A stretch of 64,000 bases of DNA from Odontesthes bonariensis (Eukaryota > Chordata > Actinopteri > Atheriniformes > Atherinopsidae): NCBI RefSeq assembly GCF_027942865.1, contig NC_134511.1, positions 29,540,306 to 29,604,305 on the forward strand. The letters run 5' to 3'. The notes below the pieces were generated by a model that was given only the letters and a program-made list of their open reading frames with translations, did not search any database and was not told the DNA's origin. A program made the translations under genes and the position numbers. Each line of letters starts with the position of its first letter. Position 1 is the first letter of the stretch. Shown here one piece after another: positions 31,663-42,190 of the stretch.

Positions 31663-32955
31663 TCAACCCTCCCAAAACTTTGTCATGGCTTGAAGCTGCT
31701 GCATTTTCTCTGCATCCTCTCCAATCAACTGCTCGTACATGTCATGAATAGGGGTATAAATTTGTTTCATCAGTGTCAGTTCGTACAAGTAAGCTTCTGC
31801 CACAGCCCTGACTCTCCCATCATCTTCACGGATCCTGCGCGCGGTCAGAAGATGCTGAATAGAAGCAACGAATCGTTGATTATAAAGTTCCCGCATCAGT
31901 CTATAGTAGTGGGCATGGAAGAAATCGTCCTCCATCACATCCTTACACTGATGTTCTCGTAAACTGGGATGGTCCACACTGCAGCCGTAGCAACACTCCA
32001 CCATGAATTTTTTGATGGTCTCATTCAAGAGATGCAACACGGCAGTTTTTACAACTTTGATGAAACCTGCGTGCACCCACCCATCAAATTCATCCTCGCC
32101 CTCTCCTCTTCCATCCACGTCCTCCGCTCCACGGTCATCCTGAGTGCCTGCCGATGCACCCTGGCCTGATGGAAGTTGGGAGTCCTCCTGCTCGTCAGAC
32201 TCAACTTCCTCTGGTATTATGGCCATGGTGTTGATGCTTGATCCTACCCGGTAGAGCGTTAAGACGCAGTCATCAGGTGCCGAGGGGGAGAACTCAATCT
32301 CGAGAGAAGAGAAGGATAAGTTTTCGGGTGAAGTCGGCGGTGATGGAGGGTGATACGGTTCCATGCTGTATCTGCCACGGTCTGGTGATCCAGACTGCGG
32401 TGATGCTGACGGGCTCCCAGGCTGCACCAAGATCGACGGAGAAGCCTCCAGTGAACTGCATTCAGGGATCTCCCCAGACATTGTCTTCTGTACATTAGTT
32501 CTCATCCTGTTCCTTGTCTGGATTTCTCCAGGGTCTTCCTTCACTGTTGCCGCATTCCCAGATGGATCCAAACCTCCAGGAGAACGGGGGGTTGCTAGCT
32601 TCAATACTCCCCAATCGTTGGAGGTTAGCGTACCCACACTGGTCAGAGGCCCCAGCTTCTCATCATCCGCGTCGAGCTGATACAGACAGAGGACGCCTGT
32701 TTCATACTTGAACACATACCCCCGCATTCCATAGGACTCCAGCGACCATTCTTCATGTAGAGATTCAGGCGGAGGTTGCTGTGTCCTGCACAGAAACACC
32801 ATACTCTTCTTGGGTGCATTTGGTATCAGTGGAGGATCTTGATATATCGTTACCGGAGTCTCACAAATGAGTGAACGCCGAGTAAATACCCGCTCCTGCG
32901 ATTGCAAAGATTTCTCTTCTTCTTCTTTTACCACACGGCTTCTTGTCCTGCTCAT
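31663..32955 (-). CDS. Fusion of right-end genes 1 and 2 (copy 2)
   Basis: An open 430-codon frame. Its first about 145 residues match the N-terminal half of right-end gene 1 (TRRSLICETPVTIYQDPP, DWGVLKLATP). The remainder matches right-end gene 2 from near its residue 17 to its end, including CCYGC, DHPSLREHQC and the C-terminal DAEKMQQLQAM. The gene 1 C-terminal domain with its nuclear-localisation-like motif, the intergenic region and the gene 2 start are missing. The join falls after a PGEIQ motif. It also shows what the uninterrupted C-terminus of gene 2 looks like. The frame is fully open, which makes it one of the best preserved genes of copy 2. Function unknown. Confidence 0.75.
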   Translation of the reverse strand: MSRTRSRVVKEEEEKSLQSQERVFTRRSLICETPVTIYQDPPLIPNAPKKSMVFLCRTQQPPPESLHEEWSLESYGMRGYVFKYETGVLCLYQLDADDEKLGPLTSVGTLTSNDWGVLKLATPRSPGGLDPSGNAATVKEDPGEIQTRNRMRTNVQKTMSGEIPECSSLEASPSILVQPGSPSASPQSGSPDRGRYSMEPYHPPSPPTSPENLSFSSLEIEFSPSAPDDCVLTLYRVGSSINTMAIIPEEVESDEQEDSQLPSGQGASAGTQDDRGAEDVDGRGEGEDEFDGWVHAGFIKVVKTAVLHLLNETIKKFMVECCYGCSVDHPSLREHQCKDVMEDDFFHAHYYRLMRELYNQRFVASIQHLLTARRIREDDGRVRAVAEAYLYELTLMKQIYTPIHDMYEQLIGEDAEKMQQLQAMTKFWEG

Positions 32956-33011
32956 CGTGAATCAGCTATCTTTCACAACGTTGTCGCTCTCTACACACGG
33001 AGAACTTCAGG

Positions 33012-33019
33012 GTTTTTAT
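33012..33019 (-). promoter_or_regulatory. TATA-like box upstream of fused gene (copy 2)
   Basis: GATAAAAA on the - strand, about 60 bases upstream of the ATG at 32,955, aligned with the TATAAAA of copy 1. Similarity between the copies ends about 60 bases further out. Confidence 0.5.
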
Positions 33020-33075
33020 CCATTACCAAAAACCCCACCCCCCTCCTGTCATCTCATTGGTTCTTAAAGTCAGGA

Positions 33076-33414
33076 AACAATCTACATCTAACTATGTTTT
33101 TTTATTTATTTATTTATTTTTATTCTATCTCACCACTCCCTACAGCTGCATGAAGTAGGCAACATGAGTTTAACAGCCTGTTGGAACCAAATGTAAAACC
33201 AGTTTCTGAGCACCCTCTCTGACTGTCTTTTTTGAAGCACTCAAGAATACACGTGTCTTTTTAAAATCTCGACAGTTTACCGTCTTAAACTAAACCACTC
33301 CTATTAAACCCCTAAACCTTTTTTTTTTTTTTTTTTAATTGATCTATTATAGAATCAGTACTATTACCAAAAAACTAACTAACTTAGCTGTAAATACACC
33401 CCCCTCCGAAGCCA
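33076..33414. other. Unassigned AT-rich stretch at right edge of the Polinton array
   Basis: TTTA repeats (33,099-33,121), a T-run (about 33,320-33,339) and short unassigned sequence up to the next LINE. No gene. It may include degraded element-terminal sequence; no terminal inverted repeat or target duplication could be paired in the window. Confidence 0.4.
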
Positions 33415-35355
33415 CGTATGCTCACCACTGGGGTTCCGCAAGGTTCGGTCTTGGGTCCTCTTATTTTCTCCCTCGACCCATCATCTCTTGGTTCTATCAT
33501 CCACTCCCATAACTTTTCCTACCACTGCTATGCATATGACACCCAGCTGATTCTGTCTTTTCCCCCTTCTGACATCCAAGTGTAGGCACGCATTGCTGCG
33601 TGCCTGGCAGACATTTCGGGGTGGATGTAGATACACCACCTTAAGCTCAACCTGGACAAGACTGAGCTGGTGTTTCTCCCGGGGAAGGGCTGCCTGTTCC
33701 GAGACCTGGCCATCACCATACTGCGAGAAATCTGGGTGTGATCCTGGACGACCAACTGTCGTTCTCGGCAAACATCGCATCAGTGACCCGTTCCTGCCGA
33801 TTCCTCCTCTACAACATCCGGAGGATTCGCCCCTTCCACACTGACAAGGCAGCGCAGGTGCTCATCCAGGCTCTTGTCATCTCCCGCCTGGACTACTGCA
33901 ACTCGCTCCTTGCTAGCTCCCCGGCTTCTGCCATCAGACCTCTGGAGCTTGTTCAGAAAGCTGCTCGTCGTCTGGTGTTCAATCTCCCCACGTTCTCCCA
34001 CACGACTCCCCTTCTCCGCTCTCTACACTGGCTCCCTGTAGCTGCTTGAATCCAGTTTAAGACTCTGGTGCTAGCCTACAGGGCAGTGGAAGGAACAGCT
34101 CCTTCATACCTCCAGGCTATGGTCAAGCCCTACACCCCCGCCCGACCACTTAGCTCTGCGGCCTCCAGGCGGCTGGCTGCCCCGTCACTCAGAGGTCCCT
34201 GCGTACGATCGACATGGTCACGGCTTTTCTCTGTTCTAGCACCCCGATGGTGGAACGATCTCCCGACTATGTCAGGACAGCTGAGTCGCTGCCCATCTTT
34301 CGCTGCAGGCTGAAAACCCATCTCTTCAGGAAACACTACCCAGATCCGCCCTCTTAGGACATCACCTGTTTCGTCCTAGCTCCTTACGCACTTATTTGTT
34401 TCCTAAATTGTCTTTGTTTTCTAAATTTTCTTCCCATTTGTCTAGGTACCTAACTTACCGCACTTACTCTAGCACTAGTTATGCTCTTACTGTTTAGTTT
34501 TGGAAGGAAATGCACTTATGATTTTTTTGTGACCTGAAGTTCTTTTGCCTACCGATGTGGAACACACTTATTAGCCGCTTTCGGACAGAGCAGTTCTAAG
34601 AACGCCATTCTAAGAACGGTCCTCCTCAAATTTCGTTCTGATAACTGTCCTTCTCCAACGGAACTGTTTCAGTGTGCATTCGCACATGAGTCGGGACCAG
34701 GTTGGGACTGATGCGGTGCAGCCGTCTGCGACAGTGACATGTTACTTTAGCGCCACATTCAACAACAAAACAAAACCCGCGAAAAGTAAGGAGAGAAGAA
34801 AATAACACCACAAAGAAGCTAATATGGACAGCGGGGAGGTCACCGTGTTCATGGTCTGCATGATAGTGATATTAATCATGGACGATCACATCGGGCGTCT
34901 AACATCTAGGCTGGAAGAGCACACAGAGACAGTCAGGAGACGAAGGATCAAGCGCAGGCGATGCTTCTTCATTTCATGAAGGAAGGAGAGCAGAGCACAG
35001 CAGACAAATGAGATGACGTGTAAGTTTAACTTATTAAACACGCGCAGGTTGTGTCTGTCATATGAGTAAACATTTCAGCCGTGACAGCATGACATGGGGC
35101 ATAGCTACGACCACCAAACACCTACGTCAGATGTGTTCCTATGGAACCCAGAAAAGACCCAGCCTCGGAGAAGGAGCTAAAATGGTTATAGGAACTGAGG
35201 GCGATGGTCCCGAGTTCCTGTATGTCCGAATGCGGGAGAAAACGGCCCCGTGGATTAAAAGGTTATAGGAACTGCCAAAGGTTCCTACGAATGTGGCTAT
35301 TGTAAGTCGCTTTGGATAAAAGCGTCTGCAAAATGACCGTAATATGTAATGTAAA
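33415..35355 (+). mobile_element. L2-type LINE, 5'-truncated and decayed, split by a Harbinger element
   Basis: Reverse transcriptase remnant starting at [11 protein letters not shown], with a damaged YADD box (YAYD), then DDQLSFSANI, SRLDYCNSLL and RSLHWLPV. Several stops and shifts occur between 33,580 and 34,050. The 3' untranslated region continues to 34,572 and, after the Harbinger insertion, at 35,302-35,355 with the fish L2-type end GTAAGTCGCTTTGGATAAA and GTAATGTAATG. The same 3' end recurs at 49,318-49,574. Confidence 0.88.
34573..35298 (+). mobile_element. PIF/Harbinger-type non-autonomous element, copy A
   Basis: A 726-bp element starting AGCCGCTTTCGGACAGAG, with a 3-bp duplication ATT at both sides (34,570-34,572 and 35,299-35,301). 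The right end is worn (GTGGCT). It contains a short + strand coding remnant around 34,824-35,010 (VTVFMVCMIV, LIMDDHI) also present in copies B and C, reminiscent of the first exon of Harbinger-type genes. Removing it restores the LINE 3' end. Confidence 0.82.
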
Positions 35356-35459
35356 AAGGAAACTGTTCAGAGAGCTGTTTTCTCTTGGGCGCAGATAACA
35401 TTTTTTCTATACTGGTCCACATAAATCTCAGTGGATTATTTTGCACACTGGGTTGTTAA

Positions 35460-36230
35460 AGGGGAACTCCAGGGCATTTGAAGCGCATTTCCATTGCTAG
35501 AGATTGTCAAATACTGACGGTAGGACACAGACCGGTGCAAATCGGCGCTCCATGTTTGGAGATAGCGCTGTTTGCGCAGCCTGTCATTCTTACCAAATAC
35601 GTGGTGGCTAAGGGGCAAGAGCTAAACCTTCCACGTAAAACAACAACTTGCACACTGCAGAAACGTCACACCACTTTATAAAACATCCGACAATAAGTCA
35701 CAAGCCTTACCATCAAAACCATATGCATGGTTCTCACATTACTGGCATGGGGACGTTACAAAACAACTTTATAAACAGCATGTCACTTACCTCTTGTCGG
35801 TAGGCGCGCGCATGTGAAAGCCCAAAAGAGTCAATGGACGATAATCCCATACACAAAACAATTATCTTCTCTAGAAAAACTGCGTTCAAGTATTTAAAAC
35901 ATTACAACAATATTACTGGGCATGTATTGTTGTAATGTTTTAAATACTTGAACGCAGTTTTTCTAGAGAAGATAATTGTTTTGTATATTCAAATTCAATT
36001 CAAATTCAAATTCAAAAATACTTTATTTATCCCAGAGGGAAATTAAATGTTGATGTAGCTCAATTAAATCAAGGAGTTATTATAGATGCTGATGGCTGTG
36101 GGCAGGAAAGATTTCCTGTAGCGGTCCGTTTTGCATCCAAACTGAAGAAGCCTTTGACTGAAGAGACTCTGTTATTGTATATGTATATATATATATATAA
36201 GATATATATATATACATATATACCTATATA

Positions 36231-36276
<46 letters not shown>

Positions 36277-36680
36277 TGTATATATATATATGTTGTATAT
36301 GGGATTATCGTCCATTGACTCTTTTGGGCTTTCACATGGCTCGCGCCTACCGACAATGACATGCTGTTTATAAAGTTGTTTTGTAACGTCCCCATGCCAG
36401 TAATGTGAGAACCATGCATATGGTTTTGATGGTAAGGCTTGTGACTTTGTCAGATGGTTTATAAAGTGGTGTGACGTTTCTGCAGTGTGCAAGTTGTTGT
36501 TTTACGTGGAAGGTTTAGCTCTTGCCCCTTAGCCACCACGTATTTGGTTAGCATGACAGGCTGCGCAAACAGCGCTATCTCCACACAGGGAGCGCCGATT
36601 TGCACCGGTCTGTGTCCTACCGTCAGTATTTGACAACCTCTAGCAATGGAAATGCGCTTCAAATGCCCCGGAGTTCCCCT
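35460..36680. mobile_element. TTAA-target foldback element forming a near-perfect palindrome
   Basis: Flanked by TTAA (35,456-35,459 and 36,681-36,684), with ends AGGGGAACTCC and GGAGTTCCCCT. The left arm (35,460-35,912) and right arm (from 35,925) are inverted copies around a 12-base centre. The right arm is interrupted at 35,989-36,292 by a later insertion. Without that insertion the element is about 0.9 kb with arms near 450 bp. No coding capacity. Kolobok or piggyBac type by target site. Confidence 0.9.
35989..36292 (-). mobile_element. LINE 3' fragment (Rex1-like) with TA microsatellite, inside the palindrome
   Basis: Flanked by an 8-bp duplication TTGTATAT (35,981-35,988 and 36,293-36,300). 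Reading on the - strand it ends GGGATAAATAAAGTATTTTTGAATTTG, a Rex1-type 3' end with a TTGAAT-type tail; written here only as a description of 36,005-36,035. Its other end runs into a long TA/TATATACA microsatellite (36,180-36,292). Confidence 0.75.
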
Positions 36681-36899
36681 TTAATTAGTTGTGCAGTTAG
36701 CACTCTTTTAAAGTCCTACTGTACATCTTGTGACTGAGAATAATATATTACAAGCCATAATGTGATTCCCCCTTTAAGTGGATCAAAGCATTGTTTTTCC
36801 TCTTACCCTGCAAGCATCAAATGCAGTGACTCATGTTTATTCATGTCTTTTTTCACCTTTTGCATCTGTCTGTTTAGCATTACCCATGACAAATTGTTG

Positions 36900-37009
36900 A
36901 ATTAACAGCAACAAACAATTGGCCAGGACTCCCTGGCAGAAGAGTTATTGTAACTCAATGGGACCATTTCCTGGTTAAAGAAAGGTTAAATAAAAAATAA
37001 AATAAAAAA
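36900..37009 (+). mobile_element. Retroelement 3' tail
   Basis: Short sequence of the type CTCAATGGGACCATTTCCTGG followed by TTAAATAAAAAATAAAAT, a common 3' end of fish LINE/SINE copies. No coding part. The 5' limit is uncertain. Confidence 0.4.
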
Positions 37010-37117
37010 ATGACCAATGGAATTTTAACAAAGCACACTGCAAAGAAGAATCAACGAGAAAAGGCCAAAAAATAGCTCTGGCTGGTGGATGCAAACAAGG
37101 GAAGTGCTGTTATTTAA

Positions 37118-37651
37118 TAGCCTGACTACGTCATACTCACGATTCTAGTCAGAATGTGAGTCTGATACTGTTCAATAGAGTTTTGGGTATGGGGCGTGTT
37201 CAACCGAACCAGGAGAAAAAATGCCTCTTCGCTCAATTGGATAGACCTACAACCAATCAGAGCAACGTAGTATGTGACGTAGATTAAGCAACACACACTT
37301 GTTGTAGGAAGGACGGCAAAAACATCTTTTCTATCGATAAAAGCCTTTATCGCGTTCCTCTGTTCGTCTTTTAAAATTAATGCAATGTGGAGATCCTGTA
37401 GAACAGACTTGATGGCAGAATCTACACACCTTAGCTCTCCAGCAGCAGCCATATTCAGCTATTTAGAGACGTAGACGATAATGTCCCTGTTGATCATCTG
37501 TCCATCATCGTATAAAGCCCGCCCTGGCAATCTGATTGGGTCGACCAATTCTTGGTCGGGCATAATGATTTCCCAACTGAGCAGAGCCAGACCGGACTTC
37601 CCGACCAAATCTTTTATGGGCGGGGCTAAGTTCGGCTGGCACCCAGGCTAG
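37118..37651. mobile_element. Small non-autonomous DNA element with RecQ-like remnant
   Basis: Flanked by TTATTTAA on both sides (37,110-37,117 and 37,652-37,659), an apparent 8-bp target duplication. The ends are inverted (TAGCCTG at left, CAGGCTA at right). It contains a helicase-derived - strand reading frame (37,303-37,452). The superfamily is not resolved. Confidence 0.6.
37303..37452 (-). pseudogene. RecQ-like helicase N-terminal remnant
   Basis: About 50 codons: MAAAGELRCVDSAIKS, then LKDEQRNAIKAFIDRKDVFAVLPT. The pattern (an EQRNAI Q-motif-like segment followed by DVFAVLPT, the beginning of motif I) is that of RecQ-type helicases, including those often carried in fish repeats. The sequence after LPT diverges: the GxGKS of motif I is missing, so the frame is dead. 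A captured or internally deleted helicase gene is inferred. Confidence 0.6.
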
Positions 37652-39119
37652 TTATTTAACTCCCTGGAACTCCTTGTTTAAATTACATCTTTTCAATGTT
37701 TTCTAGTTCTTGCACCAAATCTCAAACTGCAGGTACATATGTTGACCACTAGGTGGAGTAATAATCCACAGAAACAGGGTTTACTCTCGTAACAGAAAAA
37801 GCACAAAGATGCAAAAGGCTGGTGTTTTGATACCTGGCTTCACTAGTCCACGTGTCAAAGTGTCTTTAGGCAAGAGACTGAACCCCACATTAACTCTCAT
37901 CCATTCATCTGCATGTGACTGATAGAGAAAAAGCATTAAATAAGAAAGAAAAAAAACAACAACTATTGACTGAAAATAAGTTATGTGTGAATGTGGCTTG
38001 TAGAGGTAAAAAAAACCTAATAAATGCTATTTCACAGCTTGAAGACTGACATGTATTTACAACACTTCAAAGCTCAAGCTCAAGCTTGGTACTGGGCATG
38101 TTACCTTTACATAATGACAGTTTTGACATGACACAGTAGGAGATTCATAAATGATTAAACAAATAATGGTTGGTTTCCATTTAGCGGCCCACTGTTACAA
38201 CTGTCTGCTTTAACAGCAACCTGTTTAAAGTCTTTGTTCCACTGAATATTCTCATAAAAAGTTGAAAAGTGTTTTTCTGTAACTGAATGCATGGGATTAA
38301 CTCCTGGCAGATTTTTGGGGTTTAAGAACTTCAATAGTTTTGTATGAAAGACCCACATCTTATCATCTATAATCCTGTTAGTTAATATGTTTTTACAAGG
38401 TGGGTCGGTGTGGGTCCTGGTGTCGGGCTGGTTGCTCTGGGGTCTCTGATGTGCCTGCAGGCTGTTCTTTGTTAGGGTGGGGTGGCGTGCGGTGGGGTGT
38501 GGCGGTGCTTCTCCCCTGTTGGGGGCGGCTTGGGTGGGCCTGGGTGATGGTCTCAGGCCCGGGCTGTTATGACTGGAGTGATTGTGTGGTTTGTTTGTTT
38601 GTTGTTTATTTGTTTTTGTTTGTTGTGTTGTGTTTTGTTTTGTTCTTTTCTTTATGTGTAGGGGCCGTCTGGGGTGGGGCGGGTGGGTGCCTTCGGGTTG
38701 CCAAGTGGCTCCCCGAATATGCTGCTGGCCCCGGACCTGGTGAACATCGAGCCCTCCAGAGGTCCGTTTCACGTAGCAGGTTTAGTGAAAACTCTGAGTA
38801 GGTTAACCCTGAAATGAGCGAAACCCTGAGTTTTCCGTTTCACAAAGGGAGGTAACTCAACCCCGAGAAAGAGGGGTAACTCTAGCCTGTTTCACAAAGA
38901 GAGGTAACTTAACCTCACGGTCAGTTACCGGAGTAACAGACTCTCTGAACCTAACCTGGTCGCGAGCAGGTTTTATTCAAGAAACCTTGAGTTTCTTTCT
39001 GTCTCCGCCCTCTTTCAGCCACACACGCCATTTGATTTCCTCATTCGTTCAGTCAGCAGAGCGAGTTCTTCTACTTCTAGAAGTCCTTTAGGCACAGTAG
39101 GAGGCAACTTTTTTCACCA

Positions 39120-39275
39120 ACATGTCCTTCTGACAACGATCCCGTGGATGAAGGTGCAGCCAGACTCTCTTGGCATTATTGCGCAGAGAAATAAATATTC
39201 GTCGGAGATGGTTACAGACCGCGCATAGATTTTTGCATTTACAGACAATTATCTTTTTGAGCGGCACCATCAGAA
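39120..39275 (+). pseudogene. HARBI1-like transposase remnant
   Basis: In shifting frames one reads DPVDEGAA near 39,135 and FAFTDNYLFERHH near 39,232-39,270. These resemble the N-terminal DPVDEGA and FPDDYLFERYRF segments of Harbinger transposases. Multiple frame changes and stops; no catalytic region. Confidence 0.5.
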
Positions 39276-39539
39276 TGTGTTGGGACAAAAGAAAAAAAAG
39301 ACATAAAAGACAAATAAATATTTGTATGAATAGGCTTAAAAAAGATATATAGGCCTATTATATTTTATAAAGGCACTCGTGTCTTGGGGGTGGATTCCCT
39401 CAGCCACTGGCCCCCCGTTAGAGGTGGCGGTGCTGGGCAGCACCGGTTTTATGGGCATCTGCCTTCTTTCTGTTGGCTCAGTAGAAGTCTGTGTTAGTTT
39501 AAATAGGCATAATTATTTAACAGAACATGATATAGATGA

Positions 39540-39745
39540 TGACTCTAAATTGTCCTTCTGAGTGACTGTGAGTGTGTATGGTTGTTTGTCTCGTTTGTCT
39601 CTGTGTGGCCCTGTGATGGACTGGCGGCCTGTCCAGGGTGTACCCCGCCTCTTGCCCATTGACCGCTGGGATAGGCTCCAGCCCCCCCGCGACCCGACTG
39701 ACGGATTCAGCGGTGTATAGATAATGGATGGATGGATGGTATAGA
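39540..39745 (+). mobile_element. RTE-type LINE 3' tail with ATGG repeat
   Basis: Contains GATGGACTGGCGGCCTGTCC, GTACCCCGCCT, GGGATAGGCTCCAGC and a terminal run of ATGG units (39,725-39,740), the characteristic 3' end of fish RTE-clade (Expander/Rex3-like) elements. Severely 5'-truncated. Inserted in the Harbinger element. Confidence 0.7.
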
Positions 39746-42056
39746 TGAGAAGACATAGTTTATCTGTGTGAAAACAGCATTATGTTGGGAATAAAATAAC
39801 TGCACAGTCAAATAGCCACTTAATATTTATTTTACAGTGTAAAACATGATCAAAATGAGGTACCTCCATGCCGAGGTCTCACCTGTTTGAACAATGTTTT
39901 TATATTTCATCTTAAACTGCTGCCAAGAGCGCTATTCCCCTGCGGGATTGCACCTAAATGAAATAAATGAATGGGCTACCATTTAAGCAGTTTCCCTGTA
40001 ATATTACTGGGATTGCAAAGGACTACATTTAAACTTACACCCTTGCTGCTGCAGCGGTGTTGCACTTATTTCTAAAAACGTATTGAAACTCGCCGTATGA
40101 GCGCATTAAGATTTGCAATTCGAGGTTGGTGAAAAACGTAGCCCCTCCTCTTCCCCGTTGCCAGGGTGACTCGTCGAATCGGGGCTCCATTGATGCTGGC
40201 TTTTTAAAGTTGTGGTGCACGCGCTAAACTCAAGGTGAACTTACTCAGAGTTGATTAACCTCACTCAAATCAGCGTTTCTGGAACCGAAAACTCAGGGTT
40301 TTCTATCTCAGAGTAGATCAACTCAGAGATCAGGAATAGACTCAGAGTTGGTTGAACCTGCTACGTGAAACGGACCCCTGCTCTGTGGCGGATCCCAGGA
40401 AACAGGGGTGCCTATTGCAGCCATTTCCTGGCTGCCCTCTCCGGGGGAGCCTCTCTCCCCCGGTCTTCTAGATCCCCATACCCCTCTCCCTTCTGGCTCC
40501 TGTACACAGTACACATTCACACACGTAGGGTTTGAGGGCGGGTGTGTTCTGTGGGGGGCAGCGGATGGGTCCACGTAGGTGGTCCCATTTGCTGCACTCT
40601 GTTTTAATTACACCTTAGACATTACTAATCATGAGACACACACACACACACACACAAACATTAGGTTTTGGGGGGCGATAGCACTGAGTGGTATCTGGTG
40701 GGCGGGGCTCTTTGGGTATGTAGGCTGCCCGGAGGGCCACGCTCCCAGTTCCACAAGGTTGCTTGCCCCTCAATTTTAAATGCTCACTATTAGAAAATAT
40801 CAAAGAGCCAGAGGGGAGAGGGGAGGGGTCTTCCCGCACTCCTGTTGCCTGGTTGCTGCCTGGGGCGGGAGGGCCAGGAGGAGGAGTTGTCCTGCTGGTT
40901 CGGGGTCTGTGGTGGCTGGGGGGCTGCTGGCCCCCGGATGTGCCCGCTACGCCACACTCCAGCGGAGGTGGGGGATGGATGCATGTGCTGTGCGAGTGTT
41001 TGTGGATGTTTTTTTTTTTTTTTTTTTGTCTTTTTGTATGTATTTATTTATTTTATTATTATTTTATTTTTTTATTATTATTATTTATTTTATTTTTTTT
41101 CTCTTATATGATTTATGGGGTGACTGGGTCTGGGTCCTGCTGTCCTCTGGCCTGCTTGTGCTGTTCCTGATGGGGGGGGGGGGCATTGCTTCACCCACCT
41201 GTGGGCACGTCTTGACTCCCGGGGCGCTTGCCCAGGGGCACTGGGGCAGGCGCTGGCCCACTGCGGTTGGCTGTCTGGGGCGCCTGGCCCTCTCGGGTGT
41301 TGGGCGGGGCCGGTTCCGGGGGGTTTTGGTGGCGGGGCCGGTTCCGGCGCGCGGCCCATGTCTGGGTGGCGGGGCTGGTAGGCTGCCGCCTCTGGTCGCC
41401 GAGGGGGCTCTGCCCGATGCTTGTGGGGGCTCTGTCTGGGAGCTTCCTCTGCTGTCTTCTGGGGGGATGCGTGGTCGTCCCTATGATGGGCTTCCCGGGT
41501 TCTGTGCTCCTTGGGGGCTGTTGGTGGCCTGGGTCTGGGGGCCCTCTCGGCCTGCTTCTGATTGCTGGGGGGGGAGGGGGGGGATTGTGCCACTATACAC
41601 TGATATTTAAGCATGGTTATTATGTGGGACCATCTACGTGTATTGCATGTTCATGCACACACACTCACACTCACATTCATTAGACCAGTACCATGCTCAC
41701 TAAGCAGTTGTTGTGCTGTCCTGTGGTTTAAGGTCACCTGTGTATCATATGAGATTGCTGCTGCTTGTGTTTTTTTTTGTTTGTGTGTTTGTTCTCTGCT
41801 TGTCTGCTTACAGGTGCTCCTGGTGCTTCTAAGGTTGGATTCCCCACAAAAGCCGTGAATCGTCTTCAGTTTTGTTTTTACAGGTGTAGCGGCTGGTTGT
41901 CGGATTTTTCGTTGTTTTTTTATGTTTGTCTCTTCATGTCTCTGTTCTTTTTTTCTCTTCTTCGCTTTCCCTCTCTCTCTGTCCCCCGGTCCAGTTCGGC
42001 ACTATTATCATATCATGTTAAATATTGTAACAAAAATAAATAAATAAAAATGAGGA

Positions 42057-42190
42057 GTTGATGGGCGTCAAGGGGAGCTTTACATTCATAAAGCTTCCCT
42101 TGGCATAGCAAATGTGTTTAGCATAAACGGTATTCAGATTACAATTCTGCTGCCATAATGCTGGACAGGACAAGGGAAAAAAAAAAAAAA
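42057..42190. repeat. Block shared with 49,836-49,905 and 55,523-55,580, ending in poly(A)
   Basis: About 115 bp of unique-looking sequence (GGAGTTGATGG ... GGAGCTTTACATTCATAAAG ... GCTGCCATAATGCTGGACAGG), then poly(A). The same block follows the same LINE end in the second copy, where a Rex1 element has inserted into it. Flanking sequence beyond the poly(A) differs between the two places. Confidence 0.75.

Larger units (their letters stand above)
38758..40379. mobile_element. PIF/Harbinger-type element with HARBI1 remnant
   Basis: Ends are inverted: GGTCCGTTTCACGTAGCAGG at 38,761 and its complement ending at 40,376. Additional inverted motifs (AACTCTGAGT / ACTCAGAGTT types) lie inside both ends. 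The interior holds a degraded transposase-like stretch (39,120-39,270) and an RTE-type LINE tail (39,365-39,745). No clean 3-bp target duplication could be seen. Confidence 0.7.
38395..42185 (+). mobile_element. GC-rich 3' region of a LINE (L1-like), interrupted by a Harbinger element
   Basis: Two stretches (38,395-38,757 and 40,380-42,185) of unusual G-rich composition on the + strand, with T-runs (41,010-41,027), AC repeats (40,638-40,656) and an AATAAATAAATAAA end near 42,035-42,050. A non-repetitive block (42,057-42,170) and a poly(A) (42,177-42,190) then follow. The last part recurs at 49,576-49,905 and 55,523-55,580. No reverse transcriptase is present; assignment to an L1-like LINE 3' region is inferred from poly(A) ends and repetition. 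Confidence 0.5.

Noticed and set aside
36069..36492. Open frames encoding Tyr-Ile repeats
   Set aside because: Produced by the TA/TATATACA microsatellite.
38155..38801. Pro/Thr- and Trp/Gly-rich open frames on both strands
   Set aside because: A consequence of the GC-rich LINE 3' sequence; overlapping frames on both strands and no motifs.
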